Of a DNA stretch of 5,676 bases, positions 1 through 5,676 are shown in pieces. Location of the stretch: the NCBI GenBank assembly GCA_016282215.1, contig JAEEKC010000287.1, forward strand, positions 1-5,676, written 5' to 3'. Position numbers and translations under genes: made by a program. Origin of the DNA: Lachnospiraceae bacterium. Its GTDB lineage: Bacteria; Bacillota; Clostridia; Lachnospirales; Lachnospiraceae. A model generated the notes under the pieces. It did not search any database. It worked only from the letters and a program-made list of their open reading frames with translations, and was not told the origin of the DNA. The number at the start of each line of letters is the position of its first letter. Position 1 is the stretch's first letter.

Positions 1-1062
1 ACTACCACTTTAGACGGCGTGGAACTCGTTCAGGATCTGGTCCTGAATAAGGATTATACGGTCAAGGCCGTGAATGTGAATGGGGTTAAGAATGTTAACC
101 AGGGAACATATACTGCATTGGTCAGTGCAGTAGCAAACAGTAACTTCACGGGATCCTTTGTCGTGGAATATACAATTGAAAAGTACGATCTGGAAGCGAA
201 TTTTGGCGACAGGGTAATGCTGAAAGATACGAAAGGGAACCTGTTAACGGCCGGAAGTATCCCGACGCAGACATATGCTGCAAATCCGCTTACGCCGACA
301 ACAACTGTAGTTGCCAGACTGACGGATTCAGCTACGGCGTGGACAACCCTTACTTACAAGACACCCGCTTCTGACCCTGATACGAACGATATCAAATACC
401 AATATGAAAACAACACGGAGGCAGGTACAGCTACCGTGACCATCACGGGTCAGGGCAATTATAAGGGTGAGATCGAGACGAGTTTTGAGATCATACCCAG
501 AGATATTTCGCTGAGCAATTCAGGTGTTGTGGTTGATACCATACCGGCACAGACGTACACTTCCTATGAGATCAAGCCTGTTTTGTCCGTGAATTACAAA
601 AACGGGACGACGGTTGTCGAAGAAATGGAGCTTGATAAGGATTATATGGTAAATTATTCCAATAATATCGATTGGACGAATGGCAAGTCGACGGCAACAG
701 CTACGATCACAGCTGTTGAAGGAGGTAATTACTCCGGAACCAAAACGGTCAGCTTTATGATCAACCAGGCAGATCTTTCTGATCCGGCGGTTGTCACCAT
801 TGAGGACATTCCTGATCAGAAGGATTGCGGCACGCTGCTGACCCCTCCCGTAACGGCAAAACTGGGCAGTTACGTAATGCGTGAGGGAGTTGACTTTACG
901 GTCATCTATGGCACCGGAAAAGCAAATGACAATACCTACAATCTGAACCCCGGAGAGGATACAGGTGTTGTCACGATCGTCCCTGTGACTAGCGGGAACT
1001 TTAAGGCTGGCGCGAAAACGACAGTGGCTCAGGTAAATGGTCAGGAGAAATTCTTTACGATC
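1..1062 (+). repeat. Four tandem MBG-like beta repeats in the first protein
   Basis: About 354 residues form four diverged repeats, each ending in a signature of Gly/Asn-Asn-aromatic-x-Gly followed by a hydrophobic strand ending in Ile. The endings are NFTG...EYTIEK (residues 48-61), GNYKG...FEI (152-164), GNYSG...FMI (242-254) and GNFKAG...FFTI (332-354). Repeats 1 and 3 also carry a KDY core, repeat 4 has VDFTV, and repeats 2-4 have an IP-x-Q or IPDQ opening. This pattern is typical of tandem extracellular beta-sandwich repeats in Firmicutes surface proteins that serve as stalk or spacer modules. The first copy is incomplete at the window edge. Repeat boundaries are approximate to about ten residues. 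Confidence 0.75.
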
Positions 1063-3843
1063 AAGAGCATAAGCAGTTATTCCGATATTGAAAAGGCAAA
1101 AGAGATCAGGATCACTACCACAGCTTTGGACGGATCGCAGATCCCGATCGATAAGATCTATGTCAATAAAGCGGGGGCTGAAGAGAATGCAGAAGTATCT
1201 GTTAATGTAGAGTCCCTTTTAGACGGCGATGTGCCGGCTGCGGACCCGGTAACTGTTATCGCCGACAGCGGCGCTTCCAAGTTTTACACCTATAAATTAG
1301 TGAATCTGAATAGTGCCGCAGAAGGAAACAGGTCATTGCTCACCATAAAAGGTGTGGCAGCGGGAACTTACCTGCTCAAACTGCAGACGAAAAAGGGATT
1401 GCCAAGAAGCATAGATGTGATCGTAAACGAACCTGCAACAAGCGTATCCATCAAGGGCAAGATCGATTCAAATGCGGAAACTGTGTTGAGCGGAGGCGTT
1501 CAGACAGCTTTATTTGAAAACCATAATTATACGCTGAGTGCAGCATTTAATACGACGACTGTAACAGACAGCGTTGAATGGTCGCTGAGTGACAAAGATT
1601 CGGTCAGCGAAAATGATGTTGCTTCCATCCTTCCGGTTGGAGACGATGGCAGACAGTGCGTGGTATCGACGAAGACCACGGGCTCGTTTGAGGTTTATGC
1701 AAAAACGAAAGCGGAAGAAATTGAACTTTCGGATGGATCTGTCTTTGTCCTCAGCAAAGGCGGGAAAAAAGCAACGGCAGTATTTAATGTCGGTGAAAAC
1801 AATTTGGCACAGTCCGTGGATATTAAACAGAACAATGTATCCATTACATCAACCAGAGTGAAAAATGGCGGAACGCTTACATTTACCGGAACAGCTGCTG
1901 GAACCGGCGGAGCGACAGTAACTGAGGAACTCCTCTGGTCTTCGTCAGATGATACAGTACTGGCACTGGATTCCGGTCAGGGAACAGGAACGGCCAAGTT
2001 TAAGGCTCTCAAACCCGGCAGCGTGAAAGTTACCTACGGAAGTAAATTGGAAAACGGCGCAGCAAAGACCATCGACGTGGATGTGTATGTGGATGTAAGT
2101 GCCGTTGAACTGGATTCACAGGCCATGGTGATCGATCTGAATAAATCGAAGGATCTGAAGGCAACCTTTAACGAATTCGCTTCGGATCAGTTTGTATGGA
2201 CGGTGACGTCAAAGGATAAGACTGTCAATCCTGCGGATATCCTGACACTGACCGGGAACAATGATGAGCCTGCAAATCAGCAGACAGTGACACTTACCGG
2301 AAAGAAGACGGGAGATGTAACTGTTACAGTCAGCGCAAAATCAAACGGCCGGGTAACGGCGTCCTGTACAGTAACAGTAGCCAATTCCAAGGCAACGACA
2401 GCGTCCATTGCAGGAACGGGACAAACGCAGATCGGTGAGGATCAGGTGATCACCATCAATAAGGGTGATACCATAACGTTGACAGGCTCTGCATCCGGTG
2501 AAGACGGGGATGTCACAGAGCAGCTTTATTGGGCCCTTGACCAAAATCCTTTCGGTATTATGGAACCTACTTCGAGGGCGATGTATAATCAGCCGGATAT
2601 TGAGCTGAAGGCATACGGCGCCGGAGACGTGAATGTTTCTTACGGCGGTGTCGATGCAAGGGCGTTTATCACGGTCCATATCATTGAACAGGCGACCAGC
2701 CTGAGCTTTGACAGCAGCGCACTGACGCTCGAAGAAGGCAAGAGCGCAAACCTGACAGCAACATTTAACGGGAAAGCAAAGGGACATCTGACCTGGACGG
2801 TTTCTAATGAATCGGTAGTGAAGCTGGAAGGAAGATCAGAAGATGAAGTAAACTACAATACGGTTACTGTGACAGCGCTGAAGAATTCGTCTACAGCAAC
2901 GATCACGGTTACTTGTGTGGAAAATCCGGCTCTGTCGGCAACCTGCACAGTGAAAGTGGATGAAAACAAGGCGGAAACAGTGACGATCAGCCAGTCATCT
3001 GCAGAACTGGAAACAGGAAAAACAGTAACCCTGACAGGAACCGCAACAAGAACAAGCGGTACGATAACCGAGCAGTTTGAGTGGAAGTCATCAGATGAAT
3101 CTGTGGCGAAGATCCTTTCGGGTCAGGGAACGGCAACGGTTGTTGTGGCAGCAGTTGCGCCCGGAACGGCGATCGTGACTTATGCAGGCAGATCAGCCGG
3201 CGGTAAATCAGCAAGCTGTATCGTAACCGTGAAAGCTGCTTCACAGGGCTCATCCCAGGGCGGCGCCGGACAGCAGGGTGGTTCCGGTAATACCGGGGAT
3301 AATGGCGGCAGCGGAAACAGTGGCAGCCAGAATACAGATCAGCAGAATGAAGAGCCGAAGGCAGGTACGACGACAGAGGTAAAGGGCAGTACCTATACAG
3401 TTCTTGATGACAGCACCGTTTCCTATCAGGCAGCTGATCCTGCAGCTAAGAAGGTTAAGATTCCGGCGACGATCAAGATCGGAACAAAGACATATAAAGT
3501 TACGAAAATTGACAAGAAGGCATTTGCAAATAATAAGAAACTGACGTCTGTTACCATTGGCAAGAATGTCACAAGCATTGGAGGTAATGCATTTAAGAAT
3601 TGTAAAGCCCGGACGAAGGTTGTGATCCCCGCCGGGGTGACGAAGATCGGAAAGAATGCGTTTGCAGGATGTTCGAAGTTGAAGACGGTTCAGTTCAAGA
3701 CGAAGGAACTGCCACAGATCGGTAAAAAAGCATTTAAGACGATCAAGAAGGGCGCAACCTTTAAGTGCCCGAAGGGAAAGAAAGAGGATTACAGGAAGGC
3801 GCTGGAAAAATCCGGAATGCCGAAAAAAGCGAAAGTGAAATGA
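1..3843 (+). CDS. Large secreted MBG-repeat / Ig-like (Big_2) / BspA-type LRR surface protein, 5'-truncated by the window
   Basis: The frame is open from base 1 and ends at TGA 3841-3843, giving 1280 visible residues (numbered here from base 1). The GTG at 19-21 is an internal Val codon: coding continues upstream as TTTLDGVELV, so the true start and any signal peptide lie off the left edge. Domains in order: four MBG-like repeats (about 1-354), an unassigned beta-rich segment (355-478), six Big_2-type Ig-like domains (479-1078), a low-complexity linker (1081-1120) and a BspA-type LRR_5 module (1121-1280). There are no catalytic motifs. Such architectures are known in extracellular adhesion or binding proteins of Clostridia; the ligand cannot be told. 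No LPXTG, SLH or dockerin is present at the C-terminus, which ends in KKAKVK. It is probably co-transcribed with the gene 36 bases downstream. Class of protein is confident; exact role is not. Confidence 0.93.
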   Translation, partial: TTTLDGVELVQDLVLNKDYTVKAVNVNGVKNVNQGTYTALVSAVANSNFTGSFVVEYTIEKYDLEANFGDRVMLKDTKGNLLTAGSIPTQTYAANPLTPTTTVVARLTDSATAWTTLTYKTPASDPDTNDIKYQYENNTEAGTATVTITGQGNYKGEIETSFEIIPRDISLSNSGVVVDTIPAQTYTSYEIKPVLSVNYKNGTTVVEEMELDKDYMVNYSNNIDWTNGKSTATATITAVEGGNYSGTKTVSFMINQADLSDPAVVTIEDIPDQKDCGTLLTPPVTAKLGSYVMREGVDFTVIYGTGKANDNTYNLNPGEDTGVVTIVPVTSGNFKAGAKTTVAQVNGQEKFFTIKSISSYSDIEKAKEIRITTTALDGSQIPIDKIYVNKAGAEENAEVSVNVESLLDGDVPAADPVTVIADSGASKFYTYKLVNLNSAAEGNRSLLTIKGVAAGTYLLKLQTKKGLPRSIDVIVNEPATSVSIKGKIDSNAETVLSGGVQTALFENHNYTLSAAFNTTTVTDSVEWSLSDKDSVSENDVASILPVGDDGRQCVVSTKTTGSFEVYAKTKAEEIELSDGSVFVLSKGGKKATAVFNVGENNLAQSVDIKQNNVSITSTRVKNGGTLTFTGTAAGTGGATVTEELLWSSSDDTVLALDSGQGTGTAKFKALKPGSVKVTYGSKLENGAAKTIDVDVYVDVSAVELDSQAMVIDLNKSKDLKATFNEFASDQFVWTVTSKDKTVNPADILTLTGNNDEPANQQTVTLTGKKTGDVTVTVSAKSNGRVTASCTVTVANSKATTASIAGTGQTQIGEDQVITINKGDTITLTGSASGEDGDVTEQLYWALDQNPFGIMEPTSRAMYNQPDIELKAYGAGDVNVSYGGVDARAFITVHIIEQATSLSFDSSALTLEEGKSANLTATFNGKAKGHLTWTVSNESVVKLEGRSEDEVNYNTVTVTALKNSSTATITVTCVENPALSATCTVKVDENKAETVTISQSSAELETGKTVTLTGTATRTSGTITEQFEWKSSDESVAKILSGQGTATVVVAAVAPGTAIVTYAGRSAGGKSASCIVTVKAASQGSSQGGAGQQGGSGNTGDNGGSGNSGSQNTDQQNEEPKAGTTTEVKGSTYTVLDDSTVSYQAADPAAKKVKIPATIKIGTKTYKVTKIDKKAFANNKKLTSVTIGKNVTSIGGNAFKNCKARTKVVIPAGVTKIGKNAFAGCSKLKTVQFKTKELPQIGKKAFKTIKKGATFKCPKGKKEDYRKALEKSGMPKKAKVK
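1063..1434 (+). other. Unassigned beta-rich segment between the MBG-like repeats and the Ig-like domains
   Basis: Residues about 355-478 fit neither flanking repeat. The first half has alternating hydrophobic residues and acidic stretches (VNVESLLDGD). The second half, with LLTIKGVAAGTYLLKLQT followed by IDVIV, resembles the last strands of a Big_2-like Ig fold, where a 'xGxxxGTxxLxxxT' turn is followed by a final strand. It may therefore be a diverged Ig-like domain. No catalytic or metal-binding motif was recognised. Confidence 0.45.
1435..3234 (+). repeat. Six Ig-like (Big_2-type) domains arranged as three alternating two-domain units
   Basis: Residues 479-1078 contain six Ig-like domains in two alternating types. 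Type beta has an A-x-F-N motif followed 9-10 residues after the Asn by Trp: N517/W527, N724/W733, N923/W932. Type alpha has L-T-G-[TS]-A followed by T-E-x-x-x-W, with the Gly 15-16 residues before the Trp: G630/W646, G829/W844, G1013/W1028. Alpha domains 1 and 2 end in a V-[TS]-Y-G strand and alpha 3 in VTYAG. Approximate bounds are beta1 479-600, alpha1 602-698, beta2 699-798, alpha2 799-897, beta3 898-990, alpha3 991-1078. The repeat period is about 185-205 residues, so the block probably grew by duplication of a domain pair. In known surface proteins such domains form rigid stalks or carry ligand-binding faces. Confidence 0.8.
3241..3360 (+). other. Low-complexity Gly/Ser/Gln/Asn linker
   Basis: Forty residues (1081-1120) made almost entirely of Gly, Ser, Gln, Asn, Thr and Asp, for example SQGSSQGG and GGSGNSGSQN, ending NEEPK. 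It separates the last Ig-like domain from the C-terminal LRR module and is probably a flexible, disordered hinge. No Pro-rich or sortase-like motif lies in it. Confidence 0.85.
3361..3840 (+). other. C-terminal lysine-rich BspA-type LRR (LRR_5) module
   Basis: Residues 1121-1280. BspA-type LRRs are visible as KIDKKAFANNKKLTSVTI (1169-1186), SIGGNAFKNC (1192-1201), VVIPAGVTKIGKNAFAGC (1207-1224) and QIGKKAF (1239-1245), followed by a capping segment FKCPKGKKEDYRKAL and the end KKAKVK. One repeat has KARTK where a Leu is usual. The module holds about 39 Lys/Arg against about 9 Asp/Glu, so it is strongly basic. From general knowledge, modules of this kind recur at the C-termini of otherwise unrelated secreted Lachnospiraceae proteins; a role in binding the anionic cell envelope is my inference. 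Confidence 0.85.
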
Positions 3844-3846
3844 TGA
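3841..3846 (+). other. Tandem in-frame stop codons TGA TGA
   Basis: The first gene ends with two consecutive in-frame TGA codons at 3841-3843 and 3844-3846. The sequence is direct; the role, a back-up against readthrough into the downstream gene, is inference. Confidence 0.7.
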
Positions 3847-3879
3847 GGAAAGCAAAAGCTACAGTTAAAGGAGGAAAAC
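3844..3879 (+). other. 36-base intergenic gap without terminator or recognisable promoter
   Basis: The gap is A/G-rich, has no inverted repeat followed by a T-run and no convincing -35/-10 pair, and holds only the ribosome binding site of the next gene. This supports co-transcription of the two surface-protein genes. A promoter for the second gene inside the end of the first cannot be excluded by eye. Confidence 0.65.
3867..3874 (+). promoter_or_regulatory. Strong Shine-Dalgarno site of the second gene
   Basis: AAAGGAGG lies five bases before the ATG at 3880, a near-perfect match to the anti-Shine-Dalgarno end of Firmicutes 16S rRNA at good spacing. With the signal peptide directly after the ATG, it fixes the start of the second gene. 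Confidence 0.93.
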
Positions 3880-3969
3880 ATGAGTAAGAAGGCAATGCTG
3901 AACAAAACAATGGCCGTGATCATGTCAGCAGCGATCATGATGACAGGCACGGGTGTTTCGGCGCTTGCG
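3880..3969 (+). other. Signal peptide of the second protein
   Basis: Residues 1-30: a short basic N-region (K3, K4, K9), a hydrophobic Met-rich core (MAVIMSAAIMM), then TGTGVSALA with a likely signal peptidase I cut after the A-L-A at 28-30, before Gln31. An alternative cut is after VQA at residue 37. There is no lipobox Cys, so it is not a lipoprotein signal. It indicates Sec-dependent export. Confidence 0.88.
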
Positions 3970-5676
3970 CAGACCGGGGAAGTCCAGGCGGAAACCGGTA
4001 CAGTGGCTGAGGTCGAAACGCCGGAAACAGTTGAAGAAGCACAGGAACAAGCGCAGGCTCCGGAAGAAACAGAGGAAACGGTTTCCGGTGATACTGTCGC
4101 CGCAGCCGAAACCACACAGGAAAGCGGTGACGCAGACAGTGCTTCTGTCGAAACGGTTGAAGAAACTGAGATCGCAGCCGATTCGGAACCGTCGTATGAG
4201 GAAGAGGAACTCACGGCAGAACATGGCCGGAGTCTCACTGATGCACAGTTAAATGAAAAGGTGAGCGACAGATACAATACGGATGCAACTCTGAGAACGG
4301 CGCTTTTGAATATTTATAATGCAGAAAATGCCGCAAATCCCAAGAATGCCAATACATTTACCATGGGAGATCTGCAGAAGGTACAGAATATCGATCTGTC
4401 AAACGGAGCGACCGCAACGCATCAGATCACCCCTTCGGATATTAAGAGTGTGGAAGGTCTCGGCTATGCCAAGGGAATGACCTATTTGGATATTTCCCAG
4501 GTTGGCGGGCTGAATGGTGACAATGATACGAAATCTGTTCCGCAGGATGAATTCGGTGGCGAGAACAGCCTTACTACCATTGTTTTGGCAGATGAGGTGA
4601 CAAGGATCGGATATGGTGCATTTTCGGATTGCTCGGCGCTGCAGCATATTTGGATCAGAAAGGATGGCGTTGTAAATGAGACGGTGAATACACTTCCTTC
4701 CTATCTTTCCGATTCCACTTCCGGAACAAGCGATGAAAAAATGGCAAACGTTTTTTCAGGTTGTACAGCACTCGAGAGCATTGTGATACCGGACCTGAAA
4801 AACGTAAACGGACTGACCCGATATATCGGTATGTTTTCAGGCTGTACAGGGCTGACTTCCATTCAGATCAGTAAAGATGTAGCGGTGTTGCCCAACGGCT
4901 TTTTCCAGAATCTGAAAAGAGCGAAAAAGAATAATTCGGATGTGATCGACGAGGTAGTGGTCACAGTGGATCCCGGGTCACAGCTGACTACCATCGGCGG
5001 CAGCTGCTTCCAATACTCCAATGTGAAGACCATCGATCTTTCCTCATGCAGCAAGTTGACGCTGATCGATGCAAACGCTTTTAATGCAGACAAGAGCAGC
5101 GCAACAAAAGCAAATCTCTGTGATTATCCGCTTGAGAGCATCAAGCTGCCGAAGACTATCACGGGTACGATGGAGATCGGCAAGAATGCGTTCTTCCGCA
5201 CGAAGGTTTCCTCGCTTTATACGGATGATGCGGATGTGGGCAATGTCATTATGCCTGCTTACGTAGCTGCTATCGGAGCCGGTGCATTCTATCAGGATAC
5301 GGAAATGACCACGCTGGTTCTTTCACCGGCGCTTAAGGAAATCCCGACAAGCTGTTTTGATGGCTGTTCAAAGCTTGCTGATATCAGTTTTCCGGCTGGT
5401 TCCTCACCGGAGACGACGGTGATCTGGGATGCCGCGTTCAGAGGGACAGTAGTAACGAGTGCGAATTTTGTTCAGCAGATGAGTAAGCTTACAACGTTTG
5501 GTAAGCATTCCGGAGAATATGACGCAGCGAAGGGAAAACCCCAGCTTGCTGAAATTTCAATAGCCGATGTTAAAAATGAAGATTCATCAAAGATTCAGAA
5601 TTATGCATACACATATACCTATACTGAACCAGCTAAAGTAGATAAAGCCGTCAGGTCAGAGGTATTTACGGGAGAT
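3880..5676 (+). CDS. Secreted leucine-rich repeat protein (internalin-like cap plus BspA-type LRRs), 3'-truncated by the window
   Basis: The frame starts at ATG 3880 behind AAAGGAGG and stays open for 599 codons to the right edge, so the C-terminus is missing. Domains: signal peptide (1-30), acidic linker with no Lys/Arg (31-116), an LRR cap and internalin-like LRRs (about 118-207), then BspA-type LRR_5 repeats (about 228-535). The cap reads as LRTALL followed by FTMGDLQKVQNIDLS, and the next repeat as SVEGLGYAKGMTYLDIS. The BspA repeats show the F-x-x-C-[ST]-x-L core at C251, C295, C322 and C496, with SSCSKL at 388-393, and AF turns at 247-248, 400-401, 437-438 and 469-470. Residues 548-599 are not clearly LRR. 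BspA-like proteins are extracellular and are linked with adhesion and protein binding; the target here is unknown. It lies 36 bases after another LRR-bearing surface protein and probably shares its transcript. No enzymatic domain is visible so far. Confidence 0.93.
   Translation, partial: MSKKAMLNKTMAVIMSAAIMMTGTGVSALAQTGEVQAETGTVAEVETPETVEEAQEQAQAPEETEETVSGDTVAAAETTQESGDADSASVETVEETEIAADSEPSYEEEELTAEHGRSLTDAQLNEKVSDRYNTDATLRTALLNIYNAENAANPKNANTFTMGDLQKVQNIDLSNGATATHQITPSDIKSVEGLGYAKGMTYLDISQVGGLNGDNDTKSVPQDEFGGENSLTTIVLADEVTRIGYGAFSDCSALQHIWIRKDGVVNETVNTLPSYLSDSTSGTSDEKMANVFSGCTALESIVIPDLKNVNGLTRYIGMFSGCTGLTSIQISKDVAVLPNGFFQNLKRAKKNNSDVIDEVVVTVDPGSQLTTIGGSCFQYSNVKTIDLSSCSKLTLIDANAFNADKSSATKANLCDYPLESIKLPKTITGTMEIGKNAFFRTKVSSLYTDDADVGNVIMPAYVAAIGAGAFYQDTEMTTLVLSPALKEIPTSCFDGCSKLADISFPAGSSPETTVIWDAAFRGTVVTSANFVQQMSKLTTFGKHSGEYDAAKGKPQLAEISIADVKNEDSSKIQNYAYTYTYTEPAKVDKAVRSEVFTGD
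3970..4227 (+). other. Acidic Glu/Thr/Ala-rich linker after the signal peptide
   Basis: Residues 31-116 contain about 28 Asp/Glu and not one Lys or Arg; the nearest basic residues are K9 and R117. Short imperfect motifs recur: VETPETVEE, PEETEETV, VETVEETE, then four Glu after Tyr106. It is probably disordered. Acidic linkers directly after the signal peptide are common in secreted Lachnospiraceae proteins (general knowledge); a spacer role is inferred. Confidence 0.85.
4231..4500 (+). other. Internalin-like LRR cap and first LRR of the second protein
   Basis: Residues about 118-207. LRTALLNIYN (138-147) followed by FTMGDLQKVQNIDLS (160-174) matches the usual N-cap pattern of internalin-type LRR proteins (LRxAL...LTxxDLxxLxxLDLS). 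It is followed by ITPSDIKSVEGLGYAKGMTYLDIS, in which the I-x-x-x-x-G-L-x-Y-A-x-x-[ML]-T-Y-L-[DN]-[IL]-S repeat is clear. This differs from the BspA-type repeats after it. Confidence 0.7.
4561..5484 (+). repeat. BspA-type LRR_5 array of the second protein
   Basis: Residues about 228-535. Repeats include SLTTIVLADEVTRIGYGAF then SDCSAL; VFSGCTALESIVIP; MFSGCTGLTSIQIS; a TTIGGSCFQYSNVKTIDLS unit; LIDANAF; EIGKNAFFRTKVSSLY; AIGAGAFYQDTEMTTLVL; SCFDGCSKLADISFP and AAFRGTVVTSANF. Repeat lengths vary because inserts break the array, such as 259-287 after the first repeat and 343-366 (RAKKNNSDVIDE...). The Cys positions are those usual in this family rather than an obvious disulfide pattern. Confidence 0.85.

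Noticed and set aside
19..21. GTG as the start codon of the first gene
   Set aside because: The frame is open upstream to base 1, no Shine-Dalgarno site precedes it, no signal peptide follows it, and it falls inside an MBG-like repeat.
3627..3637. CCCCGCCGGGG hairpin as a terminator
   Set aside because: The loop is only three bases, no T-run follows, and it lies inside an LRR codon stretch (IPAGV).
3250..3855. 201-codon minus-strand open frame opposite the linker and LRR module, and other minus-strand frames at 2341-2787, 2987-3253 and 3789-4277
   Set aside because: They lie antisense to well-supported coding sequence, their products are low-complexity or Arg/Cys/Leu-rich without domains, and none has a convincing ribosome binding site.
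3843..3887. 14-codon mini-frame overlapping the stop of the first gene and the start of the second (ATG 3843, TAA 3885)
   Set aside because: It has only a weak purine-rich stretch upstream, and its codons are explained by the gap and the ribosome binding site of the next gene. A coupling role is possible but unsupported.
3953..4252. Plus-strand 99-codon Arg/Lys-rich open frame
   Set aside because: It is the shifted frame of the Glu-rich linker (GAA/GAG read as AGA/AAG-type codons) and begins inside the signal peptide region without its own ribosome binding site.
1..5676. CRISPR array, mobile element or phage signature
   Set aside because: All repetition seen is protein-level domain repetition with diverged DNA; there are no short regular direct repeats with spacers, terminal inverted repeats or transposase motifs.

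Overview
The window looks like part of a chromosomal surface-protein locus from a gut- or rumen-type Clostridia bacterium, most likely Lachnospiraceae. This is inferred from moderate GC content, strong AAAGGAGG ribosome binding, and proteins combining Gly-Asn-Tyr 'MBG-like' repeats, Big_2-type Ig-like domains and BspA-type leucine-rich repeats. No tRNA, rRNA, CRISPR array, transposase, phage gene or origin was seen.

Layout: almost the whole window is coding on the + strand, in two large genes separated by 36 bases. Bases 1-3843 are the 3' portion (1280 visible residues) of a very large secreted protein whose start lies off the left edge. In order it has four MBG-like repeats, a beta-rich segment I cannot assign, six Ig-like domains that read as three copies of an alternating two-domain unit, a Gly/Ser/Gln/Asn linker, and a very lysine-rich BspA-type LRR module that ends the protein. 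Bases 3880-5676 are the 5' portion (599 codons, no stop before the right edge) of a second secreted protein. It has a signal peptide, a strongly acidic linker with no Lys or Arg, an internalin-like LRR cap with one or two LRRs, and then a long array of BspA-type LRRs.

How they work together: the short gap, the strong ribosome binding site and the absence of a terminator or recognisable promoter between the genes suggest one transcript. Both products appear to be extracellular binding or adhesion proteins with no enzymatic domain visible. Neither visible part shows an LPXTG sorting signal, SLH domain or dockerin, so how they stay at the cell surface is unclear. One possibility is the basic C-terminal module of the first protein. 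I see no clearly new biological system. The most notable features are the higher-order Ig repeat, the opposite charge of the two facing protein regions, and the mixed LRR types in the second protein.
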